Shown here: in pieces, positions 1 to 9,354 of the stretch
Numbering within the stretch: position 1 is the stretch's first letter
How the letters are laid out: every line of letters starts with the position of its first letter
From: Paludibacteraceae bacterium
GTDB taxonomy: Bacteria > Bacteroidota > Bacteroidia > Bacteroidales > Paludibacteraceae
Direction of reading: 5' to 3'
NCBI GenBank assembly: GCA_018433525.1
Contig: JAHDRA010000006.1
Location: forward strand, 1-64,000
DNA: 64,000 nt
The notes under the pieces: model-generated
What the model saw: the letters and a program-made list of their open reading frames with translations, nothing else
What the model was told of the DNA's origin: nothing
Databases searched by the model: none
Made by a program: the position numbers and the translations under genes

Positions 1-591
1 ATCAGCTTTTAAATCATCGATAACCAACATTTTCAGGTGATTGACACGTTTGGGCTTTTTGCCCGGTTTGGGGTTTTCCACAAAGGAACTTTCGCTCATA
101 ACTACTATTTTGGACTGACTTTGGCTTCCTATACCTCGCTTGAGAGGTTTGTCTTTTTCTTTTTCCGGAATTAATGTAGTGATAAAAGCATTGTCGAGTT
201 CTACCTCATCGGTCAATTGGTACAAATTATCGCGTTTGCCCATCACATCGCATAATTTGTATCCCATCTCCCAAATGGGCTGATAACGTTTATGTCCCAA
301 TTGTCGTTGCAGTTCTGAGGCAGAGAACGATTTTTTGGTGCTGGTAAGCAAATGCATGGCAATATACCAGTACATAAAAGGTAATTTGCTGTTTTCCATC
401 ACCGTTCCTGAGCGTAAGGATTGCCGGTGGTGACATTGTTTACATTCGTAGCTCAGTTTATTCTCCAGCCAGTAATGATGCTCACAACCACATTTGGAAC
501 AAACGACCCCGCAAGCATCTCTTTGAGCCTTAAAATGCTCGATACAAGACTTTTCGTCGGGGAATTGTGCACTGAATTTAATGATATTCAT
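1..591 (-). CDS. IS1595-family (ISXO2-like) transposase, 3' part outside window
   Basis: Reading the minus strand from the ATG at 591 gives an open frame of 197 codons that runs off the left edge of the window. It starts MNIIKFSAQFPDEKSC. An N-terminal zinc ribbon is visible (CSKCGC, then CKQCHHRQ about 20 residues later), followed by the stretch RSGTVMENSKLPFMYWY that is typical of IS1595-type transposases. ELDNAFI (about residue 140) fits the first acidic residue of the DDE core, corresponding to ELDETY in ISXO2. The remaining catalytic residues lie outside the window. I could not identify the terminal inverted repeat between 592 and 720. Whether the element is intact cannot be judged from this fragment. 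Confidence 0.85.
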   Translation of the reverse strand, partial: MNIIKFSAQFPDEKSCIEHFKAQRDACGVVCSKCGCEHHYWLENKLSYECKQCHHRQSLRSGTVMENSKLPFMYWYIAMHLLTSTKKSFSASELQRQLGHKRYQPIWEMGYKLCDVMGKRDNLYQLTDEVELDNAFITTLIPEKEKDKPLKRGIGSQSQSKIVVMSESSFVENPKPGKKPKRVNHLKMLVIDDLKAD

Positions 592-748
592 AAGAACTAT
601 ATATATTAATTTTATAACATAAAGATAATGAATATCAGCGAATTATACAAATTTTTATAACTATTCTCTGAAAAATATACCATAATTTATCCCTTTTAAT
701 TTAGGAAAGTTTGCGGATAATCATAAAATTTTTTTTGAACTCGTTACT

Positions 749-800
749 AACGATAAAGCGTCTGAAAAATTATTGATTTTTTCAGGCGCTTTATCGTTTA
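749..800 (-). terminator. Stem-loop, probable terminator
   Basis: CGATAAAGCG(T/C)CTGAAAA occurs as an inverted repeat around a loop of about 9 bases (751-798), with one G-T type mismatch. It lies just past the stop of the 2063-residue gene. U-rich tracts lie within the stem on both strands, so it could also stop transcription from the other side. Confidence 0.65.
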
Positions 801-820
801 TGCAATTCATCGGTTATTTT

Positions 821-3800
821 CTATTCCACAATCAATTTGCTGATGGAGATTCCTTTATCGCCAACGAGTTTTAACAGATAAATTCCATCTAGCAAAGAAG
901 AGATATTGATGCGTTCATCCAAATTTTCTAATTTTCTACTTATCAGAATTTTTCCTTGAAGGTCAGTGATTTCAATTTTGTAAGCGCCTGAGGTGTTTTT
1001 AATTGTGATCCATTCTTTTGCAGGGTTTGGATAGAAGTTCGTGACTTGGTTCTCAAAAGTTTTGTTTACGCCCGTGTTGATGAAATTCCTCACCACATTA
1101 CTGATGCGTACTTCGTCCATGTATCCATCCAAATTTGCTGCGATAATCAAGTCTTTGGAATTCAGCAACGTCTCATTCGCAGAATAATTCATTTCGACGG
1201 AAGAAATCAAGTTTCGATTTTTATCGTGGACAATCAATTGCAACTGGTTTTTTGCCGTATTTCGGATATAAGCTACATGATACCATTCGTTCAATGACGG
1301 ACTGAAAGTCGTCGTCAAACCGATTCGGTCCTTTGCTTGCGAGAAATAGTAGCCAAAAAAGATATTTCCCCACCACGGACTGATTTCTAATGCGTAGTTG
1401 GAAAAGTAGGAATCAGTATCGCCAGGTTTCCAGAAAAGATACATGCTGTTGCCGGTAAAAGAGTTCAGTTTGACCCATGCTTCGAGTGTCCAATCCCCCG
1501 TAAGATTCAAATTGACATGATGCGGAACGGTCAAGTTCGAAACCGTTCGATAGCTTTTGCCAAATTGGGGTGAAACATTGTCTGTGGCAGAAAGATTTTG
1601 AACATCGCCAACCGCATTTCCGGTAGCAAGGCTTCTGTTCTTCAAGTCGTTGTCGAAATGAAGCAACAACAATGTGTTTTTATCGTAAAGATAAGGACCG
1701 CCTGTTTCATTCGGTTTTACCAAATTGAAAATTTCGCTTTCGGAATAATTGTTTGCATTTGAAGTGTCGGTAATCTTCAGTTTACAAGTTCCTTCAAGCG
1801 TCGCAGGAATAGCCCATTGATAATTGGAAGCCGTGGTCGAAATATCGCCGGTTATCGTTTTCCAATCAGAAGCATTGACCTGTGAAGCAGGGACAACATT
1901 CGTTGCATATTCCAGTTTAATCCGTTGAATGTTAGTTCTTCCCCATTTAATGTTCATTGTATCTCCAGCAATGGCATAATTATCAATCATTGGAGAAATA
2001 ATATTCAATTTCGTTAAATCTCCCTTTACAAAAGGCCCGTATGTGGTGGAGAGATTCATGTTATCGGGTGCTTCGATTTTCAAATAAAATCGGCTGATAA
2101 TATTTCCGGCATTCCAAGTGCAAGAATTTTCGGTAATATGATCGGCAATCTTTGTCCATGTTTTTGCGTCATCCACTGAAACGTACACGTTCAGTTTAAC
2201 GCCTGCTTTGAGAGGAGTCCATGCTATTTGTACAGTCGGATTGTTTTCATCCATATTCGTTACCGGTTTTATCAAGGTAGCAACCGGAAGTTTTTTTACT
2301 CTGACGTCAAAATCGAAGTAGAAATCTTCCAGAAATGCTTGCGAGGTTGAATATCCGAGCGATTGATAGGCTGCTAAATCATTCATTTGTATTGCTTTTA
2401 CAAGCGGATATCCACCTCTTCGATATTGATAATCAATCAGAAAATATCCCAGCGTGTAGTATCCGTAATCCGGCGAAGGATAGATTCGTGTCTCTTCGTA
2501 CGTCGGGAGGTGTCCGAAATAGTTTACGGCTGCATTCATGCAATCAATTCCGCTTTGAGCCATTTCTATGAGTTTCGTATCCGTAATCGGTCCCCTGGCG
2601 CAAAACTCGGGAAATCCTTCGTTGAGCCATGCGGTTACAATTCCTTGCGGCATATTTCCCTGCATTCCATGAGCCAGTTCGTGCCGATTCATATGATAGA
2701 ATAAGGGTAGTTCATCTTGCGTTGAGGCACAAGTTGAATGCATTCCCGATGACCATGCTGTACCGCCGGTAATTCTTGAGGGAGGCAATCCATTGCAGGG
2801 AACGCCTTCTATTTCTCCATCAATGCATGTTGGCAAAGTAAAGTAGGAAAATTTTTCAGTAATATTCAAATTGAAATTTGTCGTATATTCAACGAAAGCG
2901 GGTTCCAAAACATCGCTGAAATATGGAAAGTTTAAGGCATAATCGACCGGACGCGTATAAAATTTAAAATGTTCTGTTTCTTTCACCATTTGAACCCGGA
3001 AATTATTATCGGTCTGTAAAAACCGATAATTTACGTACCGATTAAAATCGCCTAACAAACCCGGTAAATCATTTACATTCCACCAATAGGAGAGAACATC
3101 AAAACTGTTTGCATTCATTGAACTTATCATCCCATATCCCCAATTTTTAAATATGTTCATAAATTCCCCAAATGCGGCGGCAACTGCCTTTCCGTTGTTT
3201 GAAACGAAAGTAGAACGATTATTCAATGCATCAAAAGAAGCAAAACTGCCTCCATAAGCATTAACGGCTGTTTTTACCGTTTCATCGGAAGGCATTAGTC
3301 CTGCCTCAAAAAGAGGAAATCCGATTTTGAATATCAACGGCATATTTCTCGTTTGGTAATAATGGTAAAGATATGCTTGACACAAATAATATAAAGCCAC
3401 ATTTGTTACATTGTTGAAAGTTGCAATTTGTTCTGTTGTTACCGGTTCAGAGATGTAAATCGTGTCGTTTGTACCTATAAATCCGGCATCAAAAGCAAAT
3501 GCATCCGAAGGTTTTAGAGATTGGTAGTCAGTAGAAGTGATTAGTTTAAATGGATATTTGAAAGTATTAAATGAAGGAGCATTCCAAATGCGACCGTGAA
3601 ATATTAGGACTTGAACTTTATCCGATATTTTTTTCATATCTACATTTGCTATTGACGGAATAGCATTGGATTTGAAAGTAGCAATATTGAGCGTTTTCGG
3701 TTCGTTGAAAATATCGAGCAACCGGTTACCACTGATAGTTTCATCCGTATTCAGTTCCAATCCGTTATTTGGAGCTGTAGCCGAATTGGTGTAAAACTTG

Positions 3801-6800
3801 TATTCATTCAAACTGTACGTATTTATAGGAACAGAAACGGAATAAATATTTCCGGTTTCGAGTGTCATTTGTTGTCCGTTCCACCAATTCCAATCACCTT
3901 TGACGTAAACTTTGTCGGTAGCAGGGTTAAAATATCCTGCAGCAATCATATCGGACATGTTGACGCTTAACTTAACCTTCACATTCGTTTGCGTATTTAA
4001 ATAAACATCCAAAAAATTGTTCCAATCGTTTTGCAATGCAGGCAGGCCGCTATATCCAATATCGGAATAATTCATGTTTTCAATGAATTTTGCCATTGCA
4101 GGCATTTCTTTCGTCTTAATAATATAGTAAGCAACGATAAACGAATAAGCATAACCCATATCTGTGTTGAAAATATCCTGAATAACCGGTTTACCTCTTT
4201 GATCGGTTATTGATTTTATCCAGTCTTTTGTTGAAATTTGACGGCCAAAGTAGCAGGCAACTCCTTCGTTCAGCCATGCAGGTAAAGTTACTTTTGTTTT
4301 CCACGCATTCATGCAGTGAGTATATTCGTGAGCAAATAATCCCAGACCTTCATTTAAACCCATTTTTGCAGGCGAAAGCATGATAAACAGAATTTTTCCG
4401 TGAGCCGAACCCGTTGAGTTTTCGTCATTTTCAGGATAACCTTGAGCTAAATGTAAATGATCCAAATCCTTATAAAGAAAAATATTGGTTTTTTCAGTAG
4501 GATTCACTCCCAGAGAAGAACTAACAATCGAATGAAACAGTTCGATTCTTTCTATAAATTGGGTGATCAAATTATTGTCCTGAGCCGAATAAATGACGTT
4601 GAAATGATCACTCGATTTGGATAGATTCATATCGCCGTCGTTGTAGAAAACGGTCGTCAATGTAAGATTCTTCACGCCGACATAAATGCTTCTGTTTCCC
4701 GAAGAGGTAACTGGGAAATTGTTCTCCCAGCCGCCATTTTCTGCATTCACCGTTGTAGAAAAATACTTATATCCAACGTAAGTATTCGATGGAAGCGGAA
4801 TAGTCAACGAATAGATATTGTTGTTTCCTAAATTTAATTCATGCGTCAAGTCAAATCCATTGAATGAGCCTCTGATATACATTTTATCAGTTGTTGCATT
4901 GAATTTACCGTCATTGATCAAAATGCTTGCATCAACTGAAAACGTAACATATGTAATTGCCGGAGCTATTGAGAATAAATCGCTTTCCGATTTTGTGCCT
5001 GCATTGGTTACATCCGAAATCCTGATTTTGCAAGTGGTGGAAGTGAATGTTGGAACTGTCCAACTAAAGGTTTTCAGCGAAGCGTCTACGGATGAAGCAA
5101 TAACTGTCCAGTTCGAACCATTGTCGGGAGAATATTCGATTTTAATGTTTTGAATTCCGTTTGAAGTCCAATTCAAAACAACAGTTGAACCACATAAAAA
5201 CCCTTTACCATTCAGGTTTTCTGTATTCAAATTAAGCCCAGAGATTTCACTGTTTTTTGCAAGCATGAATTTCATAGGAACATTGAAACGGTATGCCCAA
5301 CTCACTTCGTTGTGATCATCTCCTTGGAACACCAGTGTTTCCCAATTCGACGACGAATATCCTTTGTATTTCATAATTGTATCAACCAATTGCTGATTTG
5401 CATCGTAGTTGGCATCCAAACCAACCGTTCCGTGGTCGAAATAGATCTTGTGATTGGAAGCGGAGGGAAGTTTTGCCAACAGATATTTTCGGAATGAATC
5501 GGGAATCGAAGGGTCATCCGTACCAATAACTCCCCAATGCGTGGACATACAGACAGCACCACCAAAAATGTTTGGATATTCGCAAAGTGCATACCATGAA
5601 ATCAATCCGCCCATACTCGATCCAGCAACAAACGTATTGGCTGCATTCGTATACACGGAATAGGTGAGGTCGATAAACGGCTTCACCTGATTGACAATGA
5701 ACGAAAGGTATTCATCGCCTTTCGGGTCGTTGTTCATTTCGTTGAGTTTGGCAGTTTTGACACTTGAAGTCAGATAATCCATCGATTTTTCGGGATAGTA
5801 TTCTGCATATCGGTTCGAACTGTTCCAAATCCCAACGACAATCACATCTTTAATCGTTCCATTTTGCATCAATTGAGAGAGTGTTTCGTCTACTTTCCAT
5901 TCCTGGTTGTTCCAAGTGGACGTTGCGTCAAATAGCATTTGTCCGTCGTGCATGTATACAACTGCATATTTTTTCGAAGGAGCATATCCGTCAGGAAGCC
6001 AAACATCAACTGTTCTCACTCCGATTAAATCGTTGTTGAACGAATACCGGTCTACTTTACCAGATGAAAGTATCAGTGAGTTTGAAATTGATAATATGCT
6101 AACATTTGGGTCCCAAACGACAGCCCATTTGGCAACTACGTCTGAAGAAGAATAATTTCGATTAGCAACAGCGGAATTATCGGCATTCAATTCTCCAAAA
6201 TTCCAATCCGGTCCTGAGTAGTATTTGTATTTCATAGCCGCAGTTGCATTGTCGATCGAAATGGAATAATGCGCTTCGTCCACTTTATTCATCGCTTGTT
6301 GTGTCCAATTATTCATCTCGCCGGCTATGTAACAAGCTTTTGTCCCAGCAGGAACGGTTACATTATAGATCAGTCCGTTTGGATTTGGATTGTAAACTTC
6401 TTTCCAGTTAATTACCACATCCGATTTGTTGTAATTCCTGTCGGATATCGATTGGTTGTTAGCATCCAATTCTTCATATTTCCATTCCGGCCCCGAACAA
6501 TATTTATATCCGTTCGGTAAGGTTGTATTTATTGTAGTTGTAAAATGAGTATCATCTATTTTTGCCATTTGCTTGTGTACCCAATTGGTGGCTCCTCCGG
6601 CAAAATAACACGTGTAGGTCCCGGCAGGAACCGTTACTGTATAGACAACATCGACCGGGATGGCTGAAGGATCGTAAACAGCCGCCCATGAAGTTACAAC
6701 ATCATTGGCTGTATAGCTTCTGTTATTAGCTATGTTTTCGACATAAGCCCACGAAGGTCCCGAACAGTATTTGTACAATTGATTAGAAGTGGCTGAAGGC

Positions 6801-7012
6801 ATATTCAACGTGTAATGCGTTTCGTCAACTTTATTCATGACTTGCTGCGACCAGCCGTTCATCTCGCCGGCAATGTAGCAGAATTTTGTACCGGCTGGAA
6901 CGGTAACATTATATGTAAGACTGAAAACAAAACTTGAGAGGGAAATCAGTAAAAACAGCATGGAAATTCTTGGGAAAGAGAGAGATTCTCTTTTGTAGCA
7001 ATGCATTTTCAT
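821..7012 (-). CDS. Giant secreted mosaic protein: CBM-like repeats, esterase, two HExxH metalloprotease-like regions, LamG, T9SS tail
   Basis: 2063 residues with a signal peptide near residues 18-31. Three tandem modules of about 90 residues follow (about 33-120, 122-212, 214-305). Each opens with YNVTVPAGT or YTVTVPAGT and has a FYIAGEMNxW-like core, resembling starch/glycogen-binding beta-sandwiches. An alpha/beta-hydrolase of the enterochelin-esterase type spans about 320-590 (YMHDGQMLFD; GSSMGG with Ser466 as likely nucleophile). After an Ig-like stretch and another sandwich module, a peptidase-MA-like region carries H895EYTH followed by LNEGVACYFG. A second metalloprotease-like region has H1444ELAH followed by LNEGFPEF. 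Ig-like segments, a LamG/concanavalin-type domain (about 1775-1965) and a T9SS sorting domain (FYPNPAKEWITI... to the end) close the protein. It stands alone. The overall function is unknown, with surface attachment or degradation of glycoprotein the best guess. Confidence 0.8.
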   Translation of the reverse strand: MKMHCYKRESLSFPRISMLFLLISLSSFVFSLTYNVTVPAGTKFCYIAGEMNGWSQQVMNKVDETHYTLNMPSATSNQLYKYCSGPSWAYVENIANNRSYTANDVVTSWAAVYDPSAIPVDVVYTVTVPAGTYTCYFAGGATNWVHKQMAKIDDTHFTTTINTTLPNGYKYCSGPEWKYEELDANNQSISDRNYNKSDVVINWKEVYNPNPNGLIYNVTVPAGTKACYIAGEMNNWTQQAMNKVDEAHYSISIDNATAAMKYKYYSGPDWNFGELNADNSAVANRNYSSSDVVAKWAVVWDPNVSILSISNSLILSSGKVDRYSFNNDLIGVRTVDVWLPDGYAPSKKYAVVYMHDGQMLFDATSTWNNQEWKVDETLSQLMQNGTIKDVIVVGIWNSSNRYAEYYPEKSMDYLTSSVKTAKLNEMNNDPKGDEYLSFIVNQVKPFIDLTYSVYTNAANTFVAGSSMGGLISWYALCEYPNIFGGAVCMSTHWGVIGTDDPSIPDSFRKYLLAKLPSASNHKIYFDHGTVGLDANYDANQQLVDTIMKYKGYSSSNWETLVFQGDDHNEVSWAYRFNVPMKFMLAKNSEISGLNLNTENLNGKGFLCGSTVVLNWTSNGIQNIKIEYSPDNGSNWTVIASSVDASLKTFSWTVPTFTSTTCKIRISDVTNAGTKSESDLFSIAPAITYVTFSVDASILINDGKFNATTDKMYIRGSFNGFDLTHELNLGNNNIYSLTIPLPSNTYVGYKYFSTTVNAENGGWENNFPVTSSGNRSIYVGVKNLTLTTVFYNDGDMNLSKSSDHFNVIYSAQDNNLITQFIERIELFHSIVSSSLGVNPTEKTNIFLYKDLDHLHLAQGYPENDENSTGSAHGKILFIMLSPAKMGLNEGLGLFAHEYTHCMNAWKTKVTLPAWLNEGVACYFGRQISTKDWIKSITDQRGKPVIQDIFNTDMGYAYSFIVAYYIIKTKEMPAMAKFIENMNYSDIGYSGLPALQNDWNNFLDVYLNTQTNVKVKLSVNMSDMIAAGYFNPATDKVYVKGDWNWWNGQQMTLETGNIYSVSVPINTYSLNEYKFYTNSATAPNNGLELNTDETISGNRLLDIFNEPKTLNIATFKSNAIPSIANVDMKKISDKVQVLIFHGRIWNAPSFNTFKYPFKLITSTDYQSLKPSDAFAFDAGFIGTNDTIYISEPVTTEQIATFNNVTNVALYYLCQAYLYHYYQTRNMPLIFKIGFPLFEAGLMPSDETVKTAVNAYGGSFASFDALNNRSTFVSNNGKAVAAAFGEFMNIFKNWGYGMISSMNANSFDVLSYWWNVNDLPGLLGDFNRYVNYRFLQTDNNFRVQMVKETEHFKFYTRPVDYALNFPYFSDVLEPAFVEYTTNFNLNITEKFSYFTLPTCIDGEIEGVPCNGLPPSRITGGTAWSSGMHSTCASTQDELPLFYHMNRHELAHGMQGNMPQGIVTAWLNEGFPEFCARGPITDTKLIEMAQSGIDCMNAAVNYFGHLPTYEETRIYPSPDYGYYTLGYFLIDYQYRRGGYPLVKAIQMNDLAAYQSLGYSTSQAFLEDFYFDFDVRVKKLPVATLIKPVTNMDENNPTVQIAWTPLKAGVKLNVYVSVDDAKTWTKIADHITENSCTWNAGNIISRFYLKIEAPDNMNLSTTYGPFVKGDLTKLNIISPMIDNYAIAGDTMNIKWGRTNIQRIKLEYATNVVPASQVNASDWKTITGDISTTASNYQWAIPATLEGTCKLKITDTSNANNYSESEIFNLVKPNETGGPYLYDKNTLLLLHFDNDLKNRSLATGNAVGDVQNLSATDNVSPQFGKSYRTVSNLTVPHHVNLNLTGDWTLEAWVKLNSFTGNSMYLFWKPGDTDSYFSNYALEISPWWGNIFFGYYFSQAKDRIGLTTTFSPSLNEWYHVAYIRNTAKNQLQLIVHDKNRNLISSVEMNYSANETLLNSKDLIIAANLDGYMDEVRISNVVRNFINTGVNKTFENQVTNFYPNPAKEWITIKNTSGAYKIEITDLQGKILISRKLENLDERINISSLLDGIYLLKLVGDKGISISKLIVE

Positions 7013-7401
7013 AGTTTTAAAATTAAGGGAATTGATTAAAAAAATTAAAAGAAGAGAAAAGAGATATAAAATCGGCCAAAGATAATCAGATTTATAGAAA
7101 AAATTATATGTTTTGCATAAAAATTTTAATTTTTTACAAAATATTTTTTCATCAAAATATTTTCATATTAAAATTCGTCTCATATTATTGATTATCAAGT
7201 AAATTTAAAACTGAAAATCAAGGAATTCTGATTGGCTGCAATTATTTATTTAGATAAAAAAATGCGTGGAAATTTTTGGAGATTTTGCTGGAAAATATTG
7301 CAGAAGTATTGTTCAGAAGAGAAAGCAGCCGGCCAGCCTTGAAAAATAATAATTGTTCAAAAAACAAAAAGCTATCTTAATGAATAAGAAAGCTTTTCTG
7401 A
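7013..7401. other. Intergenic, no gene seen
   Basis: AT-rich stretch between the start of the 2063-residue gene and the tRNA. Both neighbouring features read leftwards, so it should hold the promoter of the large gene. No ORF or clear repeat was found. Confidence 0.5.
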
Positions 7402-7479
7402 TGGTGGGCCCAGCTGGGCTTGAACCAGCGACCCCCTGATTATGAGTCAGGTGCTACTAACCAACTGAGCTATGGGCCC
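7402..7479 (-). tRNA. tRNA with CAU anticodon (Met, or Ile2)
   Basis: On the minus strand a complete cloverleaf can be drawn. The acceptor GGGCCCA pairs with TGGGCCC, the anticodon stem CCTGA/TCAGG encloses the loop CTCATAA (anticodon CAT), and the T arm is GCTGG-TTCAAGC-CCAGC. A discriminator A and an encoded CCA end at 7402. The D arm (GCTC...TAGC) has one weak pair and an extra loop base. The T arm resembles the tRNA-Ile2 type (lysidine-modified CAU) about as much as elongator Met, so the amino acid is left open. Confidence 0.9.
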
Positions 7480-7573
7480 TGCATTTGCGAATAATTGCTT
7501 ATCTTTGCAAAGCGAATGCAAAAATAATAATTTTTTGTGTGTTTGAAAAAATTCTTTGTTATTTTTCTTTTAA

Positions 7574-8215
7574 ATGATACATTTTAAAAATATATCGGCT
7601 CTGATATTCGATTTTGGCGGGGTGTTGATCAACCTGAGCCGTCAGCAGTGTATTGATAGTTTTCGGTCTCTGGGAGTAAAAGAAGTGGAAAAATATCTGG
7701 ACGATTTCAATCAGTCCGGTTTTTTTCTTCAATTGGAACAGGGAAAAATTTCACCGGAGCAATTCCGCAACGAAGTCAGAAAATTATCTGACCACACTTT
7801 GACCGATGAGCAGATAGACCGAGCTTTTTGTTCATTTTTGCTGGATATACCGGAAGAAAAATTAAAGTTGTTGTTGGAACTTCGGAAAAAATTTAAAATT
7901 TATTTGTTGAGCAACACCAATCTTATTCATATGACTTTTTGCAGAGCACAGCATTTTCATTATAACGGTTATTCGATGGATGATTTTTTCGACAAATGTT
8001 ATTTTTCTTATGAGTTGGGAATAACCAAGCCCGACATCCGTGTGTTTAATTCCGTGATAGAGGATATTGGGCTACCACCGCAGCAATGCCTTTTCCTGGA
8101 TGATGGGTTGCAAAATATTGAACAGGCACAAAAAACCGGCTTGCAAACTTATTGGGTGAAACAACAGGAAGATTTGAGTTTCCTGCTTCAACCCGATGTT
8201 TTTGTTTTTGATTAA
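7574..8215 (+). CDS. HAD-superfamily (subfamily IA) phosphatase, YihX-like
   Basis: 213 residues. Motif I is IFDFGGVLI (about residues 10-18), where the first Asp is the nucleophile and the usual second Asp is Gly, as in the YihX-type group. Motif II is LLSNTN (about 114), motif III the KPD Lys (ITKPDIRVF) and motif IV FLDD. A helical cap lies between motifs I and II. Such proteins are cytosolic sugar-phosphate or nucleotide phosphatases, but the substrate cannot be told. It lies 68 bases before ribF on the same strand. In that family FMN or sugar phosphates are common substrates, so a role near flavin metabolism is possible but only inferred. Confidence 0.85.
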   Translation: MIHFKNISALIFDFGGVLINLSRQQCIDSFRSLGVKEVEKYLDDFNQSGFFLQLEQGKISPEQFRNEVRKLSDHTLTDEQIDRAFCSFLLDIPEEKLKLLLELRKKFKIYLLSNTNLIHMTFCRAQHFHYNGYSMDDFFDKCYFSYELGITKPDIRVFNSVIEDIGLPPQQCLFLDDGLQNIEQAQKTGLQTYWVKQQEDLSFLLQPDVFVFD

Positions 8216-8283
8216 AACAAGTAGAAAAATCAATAGGTTTTTCCAAATAAATTTTCAATGTATTTCATTTTAGTGGGAATTTC

Positions 8284-9210
8284 ATGCAAGTGATAGAAGC
8301 GAACAGCGGAATAAAAATAGAACCTTGTGTTGCCACAGTAGGTTTTTTTGATGGCGTGCATATTGGTCATCGATTTTTAATGGAAGAATTGAAAAAGATA
8401 GCTTCGACGCAACATTTGAAAAGCGTGGTTGTAACTTTCGACCAGCATCCGCGTAAAGTTTTAAATGCCGATTTTCAGCCAAAATTGCTCACCACGTTGG
8501 ACGAAAGACTTTTCCAAATCGGTTCGACAGGTGTAGATGCTTGTGTGGTGCTGAATTTTACGCGTGAAATGTCCTTGTTGTCCGCGCGGGATTTTTTAAA
8601 AGAGGTTCTTCACGATCAACTCAATGTACAGACTCTGCTGGTGGGGCACGACCATCGTTTTGGTCATAATCGGGAAGATGGATTGTCGGAGTATATCCGC
8701 TACGGAGAAGAATTTGGAATAAAAGTTATAGAAGCTCAGCGGTTTGCTACAGAAGATATGCCGCATATCAGTTCTTCCGTTATTCGTCGAGCACTACTCG
8801 ATGGAGATGTGGAAACGGCAAATCGATTGTTGATGTATGAATATTCTTTTGAAGGAAAGGTTGTAAATGGCTTTAAGGTAGGTCATAAAATTGGATTTCC
8901 CACTGCAAATCTGATCCCGTTAAGTGAAGAAAAACTAATTCCCGGTGTTGGAGTGTATGCCGTTAGAGCGCGTTGTAACGAAAAAAGATTCAAAGCCATG
9001 ATGGACATAGGTTATCGACCTACCTTCGGGGATGACAACAAGTTGACGATTGAGGTTCACATTATCGATTTCAATGAAGATATTTATAAAAAAAACATTA
9101 GAATTGACTTTATCCGTCGGCTGAGAAATGAAATTAAATTCGATACGGTAGAAGAACTGATTGAGCAGTTGTATCGGGACAGGGAGGAAGTTTTGGCAAT
9201 GAATTTCTGA
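8284..9210 (+). CDS. ribF: Bifunctional riboflavin kinase / FAD synthetase
   Basis: 308 residues, the normal length of RibF. The N-terminal FMN adenylyltransferase domain carries TVGFFDGVHIGHR (about residues 18-30, the nucleotidyltransferase HxGH-type motif) and GHDHRFGHNREG. The C-terminal flavokinase domain begins near residue 183 with FEGKVVNGFKVGHKIGFPTANL, followed by GVYAVRA and the DFNEDIYKK region. It phosphorylates riboflavin to FMN and adenylates FMN to FAD in the cytoplasm. Confidence 0.96.
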   Translation: MQVIEANSGIKIEPCVATVGFFDGVHIGHRFLMEELKKIASTQHLKSVVVTFDQHPRKVLNADFQPKLLTTLDERLFQIGSTGVDACVVLNFTREMSLLSARDFLKEVLHDQLNVQTLLVGHDHRFGHNREDGLSEYIRYGEEFGIKVIEAQRFATEDMPHISSSVIRRALLDGDVETANRLLMYEYSFEGKVVNGFKVGHKIGFPTANLIPLSEEKLIPGVGVYAVRARCNEKRFKAMMDIGYRPTFGDDNKLTIEVHIIDFNEDIYKKNIRIDFIRRLRNEIKFDTVEELIEQLYRDREEVLAMNF

Positions 9211-9354
9211 AATTTCATTTTTCATGCTTTCGTTGTATTTTTGAAAGGAAAGCAAACAATTTTTCGTTTTGCTGTATAAAACATAGCAATTGAGAAGCAA
9301 AAATCTTATTTAACCGAAAATATTTATCGACAAATTTGTTAAAATCATTTATTT

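Noticed and set aside
421-609. 62-codon plus-strand ORF near the left edge
   Set aside because: It is opposite the transposase zinc-ribbon region, which is the real coding frame.
2387-2704. 105-codon plus-strand ORF inside the 2063-residue gene
   Set aside because: Antisense shadow; the minus-strand frame has clear domains over the same bases.
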